Part shown: in pieces, positions 6,662-15,600 of the stretch
Position numbering within the stretch: the stretch's first letter is position 1
Layout of the letters: each line of letters opens with the position of its first letter
Assembly: GCF_036242395.1 (NCBI RefSeq)
Contig: NZ_CP108458.1
Span: 6,138,001-6,202,000 of the forward strand
Origin: Kitasatospora sp. NBC_01266
GTDB lineage: Bacteria > Actinomycetota > Actinomycetes > Streptomycetales > Streptomycetaceae
DNA: 64,000 bases
Direction of reading: 5' to 3'
Program-made: the position numbers and the translations under genes
The notes under the pieces: generated by a model
Told to the model about the DNA's origin: nothing
Databases searched by the model: none
The model's input: the letters and a program-made list of their open reading frames with translations, nothing else

Positions 6662-8107
6662 TCAGAGGGTGAAGGTCGAGACGGCGGCGGCGGTGTCCGA
6701 AGGCCAGCCGTTGCCGGCTGCGTTGGGCTCGGCGGCGGGCCAGCCGGTGGCGATCACGTGCGCCTCGCTCATCTCGATCCGGCCGCTGTCGGCGTAGAGC
6801 ACGTAGTCGATCCGGTCCTGCGGCTCGGGCTTGCTGCCACGCTGCTTGCGGGTGGGCGACCAGGTGTCGCCGGGGAACGCGGCGGGGTCCGGGTGCTCCT
6901 CGCGGAAGCTGTCGGTCAGGCCGGCGGCCTGCAGGGCCTCGGTGACCGGCCAGTCGAACTGGGCGCCGTGGGTGGCGGCGGTCCAGTCCAGGTGGGAGGG
7001 GGAGGAGAGTTCGGCGGCCACGATCAGCGGGCCGTCGGCCGCCGCGCTGTCCGCCGCTATCGCGGCGACCAGGGCCTGCGCCTGCTGGTAGCGCGGCGAG
7101 GCCGTCTCGGTGGCGAGCACCTGGGCCGGGGTCTGGCCGTCCTGGATCGCGTACGGGCCATAGGAGTTCTCGTCCAGGTGTGCCGTCCACAGGCGCGCCG
7201 AACGGCCGCCCGGCAGCTGCACGGTGACCCCGGCGGCGGGCAGCGCGGCGGTCACCGGCGTGACGTCGGCCAGCGGGTAGCGGCTCAACACGCCGACGCT
7301 GGCCGGGCTCTGGTAGGCGTACCAGCCGAGCGCGTCGGCCAGCTGCTTGGCGTTGGTCCCGGCGGTCTCCTGCAGCCCGACCACGTCCCAGCCCTGGGTG
7401 AGGATCACCCGCAGCTGCTTCTCGAAGCCGTCGGTGCTGTGGCTGCCCGCGTCCCAGAGGTTCCAGGTGGCCACCTTGAGCTGCTGCTTGCCCTTGGCCT
7501 CCCGCACCGGGACCTGCACGGTGACGGTGTCGGTGGCGCCCGTGCTGTCCTTGACGCCGACGACGATGATCGCCGGGTGGGCGCTCGCCTTGCCGGGGGC
7601 GGTCCCGGTGACGGTGCCGTCGGCGCTGACCGAGAGCCAGGAGTCGCCGCCGGCCTTGCGGAAGGTGGGGGTTCCCGCCGCGTTGCCGGCCGGGCGCACC
7701 CAGAGGCCCTGCAACTTGACCTGAACCTGGCCGCCCGGCTGCACCGGCGTCGCGGTGAGCGCGTCGACCGCGCTGTGCGGCGCGATGATGGCGGGCTTCG
7801 GGTTGAAGCTGAACGGCGCGCTCTGCGCGAGGATCCCGTACCCGTCCTTGGCCAGCAGGTACGCGGTGTACGGCCCGCCGGTCAGCGCGGAGGTGTCCAG
7901 GGTGAGGTCGCCGCTGGTGCCCGGGGTGTACTGCCACAGGAGCGAGGAGCCGGTGCCGGGCTGCCGGGTGCCGTCGTAGATGCCGACCCAGTTCTTGGCG
8001 TCGGGGGCATCGGTCGTCCAGTGGAAGGTGAGCTTGTCGCCTTCGGTCGGGCTGGGCGGCGTGCTGAGCGTGAGGGAGCTGCCTGTGGCCACGGGGATCC
8101 TGTCCAT
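6662..8107 (-). CDS. EEP-fold (endonuclease/exonuclease/phosphatase-like) protein with altered active site
   Basis: A 481-residue protein. Residues 1-200 are beta-sandwich-like modules (HWTTDAPDAKNWVGIYDG resembles domains found in phosphoesterases). Residues 208-481 are an EEP domain with TWNLW (N216), LQE (E247) and TAHLDE (H310). Two later boxes depart from the family. The expected GDFN reads AELS at 365-368, although SPSHLDW continues normally, and the expected SDH reads SDT at 470-472. Catalysis may therefore be weak or lost. No signal peptide is visible at the chosen ATG and no clear ribosome site precedes it, so the start is uncertain. It heads an operon with the phospholipase C gene. 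Confidence 0.72.
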   Translation of the reverse strand: MDRIPVATGSSLTLSTPPSPTEGDKLTFHWTTDAPDAKNWVGIYDGTRQPGTGSSLLWQYTPGTSGDLTLDTSALTGGPYTAYLLAKDGYGILAQSAPFSFNPKPAIIAPHSAVDALTATPVQPGGQVQVKLQGLWVRPAGNAAGTPTFRKAGGDSWLSVSADGTVTGTAPGKASAHPAIIVVGVKDSTGATDTVTVQVPVREAKGKQQLKVATWNLWDAGSHSTDGFEKQLRVILTQGWDVVGLQETAGTNAKQLADALGWYAYQSPASVGVLSRYPLADVTPVTAALPAAGVTVQLPGGRSARLWTAHLDENSYGPYAIQDGQTPAQVLATETASPRYQQAQALVAAIAADSAAADGPLIVAAELSSPSHLDWTAATHGAQFDWPVTEALQAAGLTDSFREEHPDPAAFPGDTWSPTRKQRGSKPEPQDRIDYVLYADSGRIEMSEAHVIATGWPAAEPNAAGNGWPSDTAAAVSTFTL

Positions 8108-8120
8108 CGAGTGAGGGGGC

Positions 8121-8144
8121 GCAGAGTTGGCTGCACAACTCTGC
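8121..8144 (-). promoter_or_regulatory. Leader inverted repeat upstream of the EEP/PLC operon
   Basis: GCAGAGTT (8121-8128) and AACTCTGC (8137-8144) form a perfect 8-bp inverted repeat with an 8-base loop, 14 bases before the start codon. It could be an operator or an mRNA hairpin limiting translation. The rest of the 180-bp gap shows only a weaker imperfect dyad around 8195-8224. Confidence 0.4.
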
Positions 8145-8287
8145 TCACATTCAGGTGATCCACGAGGGCTGTTGCATGAACGACGTGTGACGGGAAGTCG
8201 GGAATCCGCCTAATTCGGCGACTTGACCGTCCGGTAGCGATTACGGGGCGGAGCGGCCGGCCCCGGCGCCGCGCCGGAGCCGTCGGC

Positions 8288-9811
8288 TCAACGCGCCGGT
8301 CCGAACCAGGTGCTGAGCGCCTCGCGCAGCCCGTGCTCGTCCGGTGCGGCGTCCTGGGTTGCCCAGGCGAGGTAGCCGTCCGGGCGGACCAGCAGCGCGG
8401 TGAGCTTCGTGCCGCTCGGTACTGCCGTGGCGATCGGCCGCACGCGGTCGGCCCAGTCGTGGGCGGTGGCCCGCAGGACCGCGCCCTCGGTGAAGTCGAG
8501 CAGCAGCGGCCGGCCGTCGGCCAGCAGGTCGAGTGCCGAGCACTCGCCGGCTTCCTCGGTGCTGACCCGCAGGTCGGGCAGGAAGGTGCCGGTGAGCGGG
8601 TGGTCCTCGTCGCGACGCTGGTAGCGCACGGAGACGCCGCTGAGCAGTTCCGCCAGCAGGCGGTTGACCGGCTCCAACTCCATCAGATCGGCGAAGAGTT
8701 CGCGCAGCGGCGTGACGCCGGCACTCGGGTTCATCAGCGCGACCTGGGCCCGGGTGTTGTGCAGCACCCGGGCCGCGACCGGTTGCCGCTCCTGCTGGTA
8801 GCTGTCCAGCAGGCCCTCCGGCGCCCGGCCGGCCACGGCCGCCGCCAGCTTCCAGCCGAGGTTCATCGCGTCCTGCAGCCCGAGGTTGAGGCCCTGCCCG
8901 CCGAACGGCGAGTGCACGTGCGCCGCGTCGCCCGCCAGCAGCACCCGGCCGAGGCGGTAGTGCTCGGCGAGCCGGGAGTTGTCGGTGAACCGGGTCAGCC
9001 AGGTCGGCTCGGTGGCGAGTTCGATCCGGCGGCCGGTGATCCGCTCCAGGGAGTCGGTGAACTCCTCGACCGTCACCGGGAGTTCACGGTCGACCTGCGG
9101 CCGGTCGAACTCGACCGAGAGGATCCGGCCGGGCAGCACCTGCAGCACGCCGCCCGGGAGCCGGTGCCAGCCGGGGCCGGGGTCGGCCAGCAGTTCGGGC
9201 ACCAGCGTCTCGCAGAGCCGGCCGGTGATGGTCGGGTCGCTGCCGGGGAAGGCGAAGCCGGTCAGCTTGCGCACGGCGCTGCGGCCGCCGTCGCAGCCCA
9301 CCAGGTACCTGGCGCGGACCTCGAGGGGCCCGGTCGCGGCCTCGGCGGTGACGGTCACGCCGTCCGAGTCCTGCGTCACGGCGGTGACCTGCTGGCCGCG
9401 CCGCAGCCGCACGCCCAACTCGGCTGCCCAGTCGGCCAGTACCGCCTCGGCGCCGCTCTGCGCGACGCCGAGCAGGCCGGGGCTGCTGGTCTCCATCCGG
9501 TCCAGTCGCAGGGTGCGGATCCCGGCGAAGTGGATGAGCGGGACGAGGTCGTTCTTGATGCCGTCGGGCAGTACCGCGCCGAACATCCGGGTCGGCTGCT
9601 CGGCGGCGCGCTCCAGCCGGCCGAGCAGGCCGCGCAGCCGCAGCGACTCGGTGCTGCGCGCGTGCAGGCCGAAGGCCCGGGAGTGCGGGGAGGGCGCGTC
9701 GAGCTGCTCCAGCACGATCACTTCCGTTCCCCGCAGGCGCAGTTCGGCGGCGAGCAGCAGGCCCACCGGACCGGCTCCGGCGATCACCACATCGGTGCGG
9801 ACAGTCTCCAT
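8288..9811 (-). CDS. FAD-dependent aromatic monooxygenase (PHBH/rifampicin-monooxygenase-like)
   Basis: A 507-residue class A flavoprotein monooxygenase. The dinucleotide motif GAGPVG lies at 12-17. The YLVGCDGGRSAVRK block and VLLAGDAAHVHSPFGGQGLNLGLQDAMNLGWKL, with the ribose-binding GD, follow in order. A C-terminal thioredoxin-like domain ends near residue 507. Relatives hydroxylate aromatic polyketides or inactivate rifamycins using NAD(P)H and O2. The divergent TetR gene shares two identical operators in the 104-bp gap, so expression is probably induced by a ligand, perhaps the substrate. The substrate cannot be predicted. Confidence 0.85.
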   Translation of the reverse strand: METVRTDVVIAGAGPVGLLLAAELRLRGTEVIVLEQLDAPSPHSRAFGLHARSTESLRLRGLLGRLERAAEQPTRMFGAVLPDGIKNDLVPLIHFAGIRTLRLDRMETSSPGLLGVAQSGAEAVLADWAAELGVRLRRGQQVTAVTQDSDGVTVTAEAATGPLEVRARYLVGCDGGRSAVRKLTGFAFPGSDPTITGRLCETLVPELLADPGPGWHRLPGGVLQVLPGRILSVEFDRPQVDRELPVTVEEFTDSLERITGRRIELATEPTWLTRFTDNSRLAEHYRLGRVLLAGDAAHVHSPFGGQGLNLGLQDAMNLGWKLAAAVAGRAPEGLLDSYQQERQPVAARVLHNTRAQVALMNPSAGVTPLRELFADLMELEPVNRLLAELLSGVSVRYQRRDEDHPLTGTFLPDLRVSTEEAGECSALDLLADGRPLLLDFTEGAVLRATAHDWADRVRPIATAVPSGTKLTALLVRPDGYLAWATQDAAPDEHGLREALSTWFGPAR

Positions 9812-9820
9812 CGAGATCTC

Positions 9821-9871
9821 CTTAACGCGTTAAGCTGGCGATGTCGCCCAGCTTCCACTTAACGCGTTAAG
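9821..9871. promoter_or_regulatory. Twin TetR operators (two CTTAACGCGTTAAG palindromes)
   Basis: The same perfect 14-bp palindrome occurs at 9821-9834 and 9858-9871, 37 bp centre to centre. The first lies just before the monooxygenase start codon and the second towards the tetR gene. The arrangement fits repression of both divergent promoters by the TetR protein. Confidence 0.85.
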
Positions 9872-9915
9872 CTGTCAAGCGAACCCAGTGAACGAGGCGA
9901 GGGAGCGGGAAGCGG

Positions 9916-10548
9916 ATGCCGATCGACCGGGACCACGCGGTGCGGGTGGCACTGCGGATGCTTGACGAGGACGGCCTGGAGAAGCTCTCGCTGCGCCGGA
10001 TCGCCGCCGAACTCGACGTCAAGGCACCGGCGTTGTACTGGCACTTCGCCAACAAGCGGGCCCTGCTGGACCATATGACCGACCTGATGCTCGCCCCGCT
10101 GCTGCCGCGCCTGGCCGGCCCCGACCCGGTCGACGCCTGGCCGCAGTGGCTGGAGCGGATGGCCCTGCTGGTCCGCGAGACGCTGCTCGCCCACCGCGAC
10201 GGCGCCCAGGTCGCGTTGGGCGCCGGCCTCGGCCGTGCCACCGCCCTCGGCACGGTGATCGAGCGCTCGGTCGAAGTACTGCACGCCGCCGGCTTCGAAC
10301 TGGGCGAAGCCAGCCGGATCGCGGGTGCCTTCAACGCCTTCCTGCTCGGCCGCGCCGCCGAGGAGCAGTCGATGCCGGCGCCCGGACAGGTCGACCTGGC
10401 GGCATTCGCGGCGGCCTACCCCATGCTCGCGACCGGCATGGCCAAGCGCGCGGCGGACGGCGACACGCCGGAGACGGCGTTCCGCTACGCGGTGGGCATC
10501 ATGCTGGCGGGGATCAGGGCGCTGCACGCGGAGCGGCTCGGCGGCTGA
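9916..10548 (+). CDS. TetR-family repressor
   Basis: A 210-residue protein. The N-terminal helix-turn-helix is RIAAELDVKAPALYWHFANKRALLDHM (about 29-55), and the rest is a TetR_C-type ligand and dimer domain. The wording APALYWHFANK is typical of the branch containing tetracycline-type repressors. Divergent placement from the monooxygenase and the twin palindromes indicate that it represses both genes. The start is the ATG after GGGAGCGGGAAG. Confidence 0.88.
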   Translation: MPIDRDHAVRVALRMLDEDGLEKLSLRRIAAELDVKAPALYWHFANKRALLDHMTDLMLAPLLPRLAGPDPVDAWPQWLERMALLVRETLLAHRDGAQVALGAGLGRATALGTVIERSVEVLHAAGFELGEASRIAGAFNAFLLGRAAEEQSMPAPGQVDLAAFAAAYPMLATGMAKRAADGDTPETAFRYAVGIMLAGIRALHAERLGG

Positions 10549-10924
10549 CTCCGCCGACAGCGGCATCCGGACCCGGCGCAGCCCCGCGGCATCCGGACCC
10601 GGTGCAGCCCCGCGGCATCCGGACCCGGCGCAGCCCCGGGCGGGGGGACACCCGGGGCCGGCGGCCGGCCGGTCCGGCGGGGGGATGGCGGACCGGCACA
10701 CCCCGTCTCACCCGTGAACGGGGCGGCAAACCCGTGCCGACGGAAAATCAGTGGGCGAGACCATCGGCGACGGCCGTGGCGTCACCCGCCGGCGCACCTC
10801 GGCAGCCGGTCGGCCGCGCGGGCCCGCACCGGGGACAGGGCGATCCGCCCTGCGCCACCCGGTTCCAGGGCGCTGAAACCATCGTGAAACCGCGCTGAAT
10901 GCGCCCCGCCGCAAGCTCTGCGGC
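10549..10924. other. 376-bp gap between tetR and the DrrA-type gene
   Basis: The gap begins with three 26-bp tandem copies (10561-10638), followed by a G/C-rich stretch with short dyads (10639-10690) that may end the tetR transcript. No clear promoter hexamers, RNA gene or small coding frame with a ribosome site is visible in 10690-10924. Confidence 0.5.
10561..10638. repeat. 26-bp tandem repeat (x3) downstream of tetR
   Basis: Three copies of a 26-base unit start at 10561, 10587 and 10613. The second differs by one base (GGTGCAG for GGCGCAG). It begins 13 bases after the tetR stop. The unit length is again 3n+2. Confidence 0.92.
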
Positions 10925-11896
10925 ATGACGACAACGACACCGCACTCACTCGCCATCGCGGCCAGGGGACTGCACAAGGCCTACGGGGACAAGACGGTCC
11001 TCGACGGAATCGACCTGGCGGTGCCGGCCGGCAGCATCTTTTCGCTGCTCGGTCCGAACGGCGCCGGCAAGACCACCGCCGTCAAGATCCTCTCCACGCT
11101 GATCACCGCCGACGCCGGCGAACTGCGGGTTGGCGGGCACGACCTGGCCGCCGACCCGCAGGCCGTGCGGGCCGCGATCGGCGTCACCGGGCAGTTCTCC
11201 GCCGTCGACGGCCTGATCACCGGCGAGGAGAACATGCTCCTGATGGCGGACCTGCACCACCTGTCCAAGCGCGAGGGCCGCCGCACCGCCGCCGAACTGC
11301 TGGCGCGCTTCGACCTGGTGGAGGCCGCGAAGAAGCCCGCGTCGACCTACTCCGGCGGCATGAAGCGCCGCCTCGACATCGCCATGACCCTGGTCGGCGA
11401 CCCGCGGATCATCTTCCTCGACGAGCCGACCACCGGTCTCGACCCGCGCAGCCGCCACACCATGTGGGGGATCATCCGCGAGCTGGTCTCCGGGGGCGTC
11501 ACCGTCTTCCTCACCACCCAGTACCTCGAGGAGGCCGACGAACTCGCCGACCGCATCGCGGTGCTGAGCGAGGGCCGGATCGCCGCCGAGGGGAGCGCGG
11601 CCGAGCTGAAGCGGCTCATCCCGGGCGGGCACGTGCGGCTGCGGTTCGCCGACCCGGCCGCCTACCGGTCCGCCGCCTCCGCCCTGCGCGAGGTGGCCGG
11701 GGACGACGAGGCGCTGTCGCTGCAGATCCCCAGCGACGGCAGCCAGCGCGAACTGCGCGCCATCCTCGACCGGCTGGACTCGGCGGGGATCGAGGCGGAC
11801 GAGCTGACCGTGCACACCCCCGACCTCGACGACGTGTTCTTCGCCCTGACCGGCGGCACCGACGTGACCAACCAGCCCAAGGAGACCGTCCGATGA
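10925..11896 (+). CDS. ABC exporter ATP-binding protein (DrrA family)
   Basis: A 323-residue ATPase with Walker A GPNGAGKTT (43-51), the signature YSGGMKRRLD and Walker B IIFLDEPTTGLD. The C-terminal extension (RLIPGGHVRLRFAD, then LTVHTPDLDDVFFALTG) is typical of the daunorubicin-resistance ATPase subfamily. It energises export of a drug or metabolite with the permease that overlaps it by ATGA. The transporter could export a product related to the adjacent monooxygenase, but the two units are not co-transcribed. Confidence 0.9.
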   Translation: MTTTTPHSLAIAARGLHKAYGDKTVLDGIDLAVPAGSIFSLLGPNGAGKTTAVKILSTLITADAGELRVGGHDLAADPQAVRAAIGVTGQFSAVDGLITGEENMLLMADLHHLSKREGRRTAAELLARFDLVEAAKKPASTYSGGMKRRLDIAMTLVGDPRIIFLDEPTTGLDPRSRHTMWGIIRELVSGGVTVFLTTQYLEEADELADRIAVLSEGRIAAEGSAAELKRLIPGGHVRLRFADPAAYRSAASALREVAGDDEALSLQIPSDGSQRELRAILDRLDSAGIEADELTVHTPDLDDVFFALTGGTDVTNQPKETVR

Positions 11897-12678
11897 GCAG
11901 CCTGACCCTCGCCGTCCGCGACTCGAACACGATGCTGCGCCGCAACCTGCTGCACGCCCGGCGCTACCCGTCCCTCACGCTGAACCTGCTGCTCACCCCG
12001 ATGATGATGCTGCTGCTCTTCGTCTACATCTTCGGCAACGCGATGAGTGCGAGCATCGGCGGCGGGGGTCGCTCCCAGTACGTCGCCTACATCGTCCCGG
12101 GCCTGCTGCTGATGACCATCGGCAGCACCGTGGTCGGGGCCGCGGTGTCCGTCGCCACCGACATGACCGAGGGCGTCATCGCCCGCTTCCGGACGATGGC
12201 GATCCACCGCGGTTCGGTGATCATCGGGCATGTCGTCGGCAGCGTGCTGCAGTCGCTCGCCAGTGTGGTGCTGGTCGGCGCCGTCGGCGTGGCCATCGGC
12301 TTCAGGTCCACGCACGCCACGGTCCTGGACTGGCTGGCCGCGTTCGGGCTGCTCGCGCTGTTCGCCCTGGCGCTCACCTGGATCGCGGTCGGGATGGGAC
12401 TGGCCAGCCCGAACGCCGAGGCGGCCAGCAACAGTGCGATGCCGCTGATCCTCCTCCCGCTCATCTCCAGCGCCTTCGTCCCGGTCCACTCGATGCCCGG
12501 CTGGTTCCAGCCGATCGCCGAGTACCAGCCGTTCACGCCGGCCATCGAGACCCTGCGCGGCCTGCTGCTCGGCACCGCGATCGGCGACAACTGGTGGATC
12601 GCGATCCTCTGGTGCCTGGGCCTGACCGCGCTCGGCTACCGCTGGTCGACCGCGTTGTTCAACCGCGACCCGAAGTGA
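11893..12678 (+). CDS. ABC-2 type permease (DrrB family)
   Basis: A 261-residue integral membrane protein with about six hydrophobic segments, starting at the ATG that overlaps the ATPase stop. Family features include RNLLHARRYPSLTLNLLLTP at the N-terminus and the ABC-2 motif region YQPFTPAIETLRGLLLG near the C-terminus. It pairs with the preceding ATPase as an exporter. Its last 20 bases overlap the 3' end of the convergent SARP gene. Confidence 0.9.
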   Translation: MSSLTLAVRDSNTMLRRNLLHARRYPSLTLNLLLTPMMMLLLFVYIFGNAMSASIGGGGRSQYVAYIVPGLLLMTIGSTVVGAAVSVATDMTEGVIARFRTMAIHRGSVIIGHVVGSVLQSLASVVLVGAVGVAIGFRSTHATVLDWLAAFGLLALFALALTWIAVGMGLASPNAEAASNSAMPLILLPLISSAFVPVHSMPGWFQPIAEYQPFTPAIETLRGLLLGTAIGDNWWIAILWCLGLTALGYRWSTALFNRDPK

Positions 12679-15600
12679 GTGCGCGGGCTGCCTCCCGCAG
12701 CTCGTCCCGCTCCAGGGCGGCGTACCCGGACACCGCGTCCGCGTACGCCGCCCGGTCGGCGTTCTCGGCCGCCTGCCGGGCGCGGGCCGCTGACATCGTC
12801 GGCTGGAACTCCCGCAGCGCCCGCAGCCGTTCGGCCAGCGCGATCATCCGTACGGCACCGGCACCGGCACCGGCACCGGCACCGGCACCGGCACCGGCAG
12901 CGGCACCGGCACCGGCACCGGCGTCGCCGGACGTCAGCCCCGCCATCCCGAGGGCGTGCAACACCGTTCCGAGCACCGGGAGTTCCATGGGCGAGCCGGA
13001 CGGGGCGGCGACCAGCGTGCGCAGCCGTTCCCGCAACCGGTCGACCAGCCCCGCGACGAGTTCGAGCCGGCCGGCGTGCGCGTGGGCCGTCACCGCCGCC
13101 GACTGGATCTCCAGCGCCCACGGATCGAGCCAGGGGTCGCCGGCGTGTATCGAGCGGTCCGCGAGCATGCGCTCCACGGCGTCGCGCCACAGGCCGAGCC
13201 CGAGCTCGGTCAGTCCGCGGGCCAGCGCGAGCTCGGCCCGCCCGCCGGGGTCGCTGCTGTAGAAGGAGAAGGCGTCCTGCTGCGGGGTGTTGGCGCTCTC
13301 CGCCAGCCGCAGCCAGTACTCGGCCTCGTCGGGGTTCTGGCACTGCAGGCAGGCGAGGGCGAGAGCCGAGTGCACGCCGATGTAGTCGTGCCCGTCGCCG
13401 AGCCGCGGCAGCGCCGCGAGCGCCGCCTTCAAGTGCTGGTACGCCGCCTCGCCCTGCCCCATCCGCAAGCACAGCTCGCCGAGTCGGGAATGGCGCATCA
13501 GTTGCACGGACGGGTTGTCGATCGGAGCCAGCGCGGTGATCATCCGGTGAGCCGAGACGAGCGCGCGGTCGATGTCGTGCTCGTACTCCCAGACGTAGGT
13601 GGCGACGCACTCGGCGATGCCGGCGACCAGCGGCTGCTCGCGGTGGCTGTCGCTGTCGCAGAGCCGTTGCAGCACTTCGTAGTTGGGCGGCCGCATCTCG
13701 GGGATGGCGCTGAGCACCACCGCGGTGGCGCGCAGCAGGGTGTCCGGCGGGGCTGGGGGCAGCCGCCGGAGGGTGACCAACTGGCGTACGGCGCGCGGGC
13801 CGTAGCCCATGAGCAGGCTGGTCGTGCACACCGCCGCGGCGGCGCGGGCGACTTCGACGTACTCGGGGTCGGGGTGGTAGTGCGACAGCGCCGGGCCGGT
13901 GTCCGCGGCGAGGGCGACGAGGCGGGGGAAGTTGGAGTCGGTGGACCACAGCGCGGCGAGGACGGCGGTGATGGCGGCGATGGTCGGACCGTCGGTACGG
14001 GCCAGCGCGTGCCGCAGCGCCAGCGCGAGGTTGTCCTGCTCGGGCCTGATCCGCTCCCAGGCCGGCCGTGGTTCGGGCCAGAAGACGAAATCGTGCTGAG
14101 CGACCCCGAAGTCCCGTGCCCAGGCGAGGAACCGGTCGACGGCCGCGTCCTCCTCGCCGGCCTCGGCGCGCCGGGCCGCGCTGAACTCCCTGACCGTCTC
14201 CAGCATCCGGAACCGCGCGCCGGCCGGGGTGTCGGCGACGGTGAGCAGCGACTGGTCCGCCAACTGCTCCAGGAGCAGGAGCGCGTCCTCGCCCAGTACC
14301 TGCTCCGCCGCTTCACCCGAGAAGCCGCCGGGGAAGACGGAGAGCGTGCGCAGCGCCGCCCTGGCGTCCTCGGCGAGCAGGTTCCAGCTCCACTCCACGA
14401 CCGCGTGCAGCGTGCGGTGGCGCTCCGGCAGGTCCCGCGCCCCGCCCCGCAGCAGCGCGAACCGGTCGCCGAGGCGGCGGGCGATCTCCGGCACCGACAG
14501 CACCCGCACCCGTGCCGCGGCCAGCTCCACGGCGAGCGGCAGCCCGTCGAGCTGGCGGCAGAGCTGGGCCACCGCGTCCGGCGGCAGCTCGACGGCGGGC
14601 CGGGCGGCCCGGGCCCGCTGGGTGAACAGGTCGACCGAGACGTCGAGACCGAGCTCCGGCAGCGCGTACACCGCCTCTGAGCTGAGACCCAGCGGGGACC
14701 GGCTGGTGGCGAGCACCCGCAGGTCCTTCGAGGAGGAGACCAGCGCCCGGACGAGGCCGGCGGCGCCCCGGATGACCTGCTCGCAGTTGTCCAGCACCAG
14801 CAGAGCCGGTCCGGAGCCGAGCACCCCGAGGATGCCGGACACCGGGTCGGCCGAGGCGGGGCCGCTCACGGCGCCGGGCCGGCCCTCGCCCGCGCCGAGC
14901 GCGGCGGCCACCTGCGCGGCCACGTCCTCGTCCGCGGTGACGCCGGCGAGCGGCACGAAGTACACCACGCGCTGCTCGGCCCGGCGGCTGACGGCGTGCG
15001 CGAGCCGGGTCTTGCCGAGGCCGCCGGGCCCGACGACGGTGACGGCGCGGGAGTCGCGCAGCAGCCGCTCCACCGCCGCGAGGTCCTCGTCCCGTCCGAG
15101 CAGCGGGTTCGGCTCGTGCGGCACGCCGTGCCTGACCACGGGCGGCCCGCCGCGCAGCAGCTCCTGCTGGACGGCCTTGAGCCCGGCGCCCGGATCCGTG
15201 CCGAGCCCGTCGCGCAGCTCACGGCGGTACGCCTCGTACCGGGTCAGCGCGGCTGACGGACCCGCCGTGACCGCCTCGCCGCGCAACAGCTCGGCGAGCA
15301 CCTCCTCGTCGCGCGGATGCGCCGCGGCGGCCACGGCCAGCGGCCCGGCCGCCTCCGCGTGCCGCCCCAGCCGGGCGAGCGCGAGCGCCCGCGCGCGGAC
15401 CAGCGTGTCGCGGACGGGGGCGCGCTCGGCGCGCAGCGCGGCCACCGGGTCGTCGGCGTCGCCGCCCCCGTCCGCGACGCCCTCCCACAGCGCCAGCCCG
15501 GCCTCGGCCGCGGCCAGCGACCCCGCGTGGTCCCCGGCCCGGGCCCGGTCCGCGCTCGCGGCGGCGTGCAGCAGCAGGGCGGAGCTGTCGACCTGGTCCT

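Noticed and set aside
8108..8287. PHO boxes upstream of the phospholipase operon
   Set aside because: Only one loosely matching unit (GATCACCTGAA on the minus strand) was found. A PHO box needs at least two direct units at 11-base spacing.
12853..12921. GGCACC array as a possible CRISPR or structural RNA
   Set aside because: The unit is six bases without spacers and lies in frame inside a large coding region.
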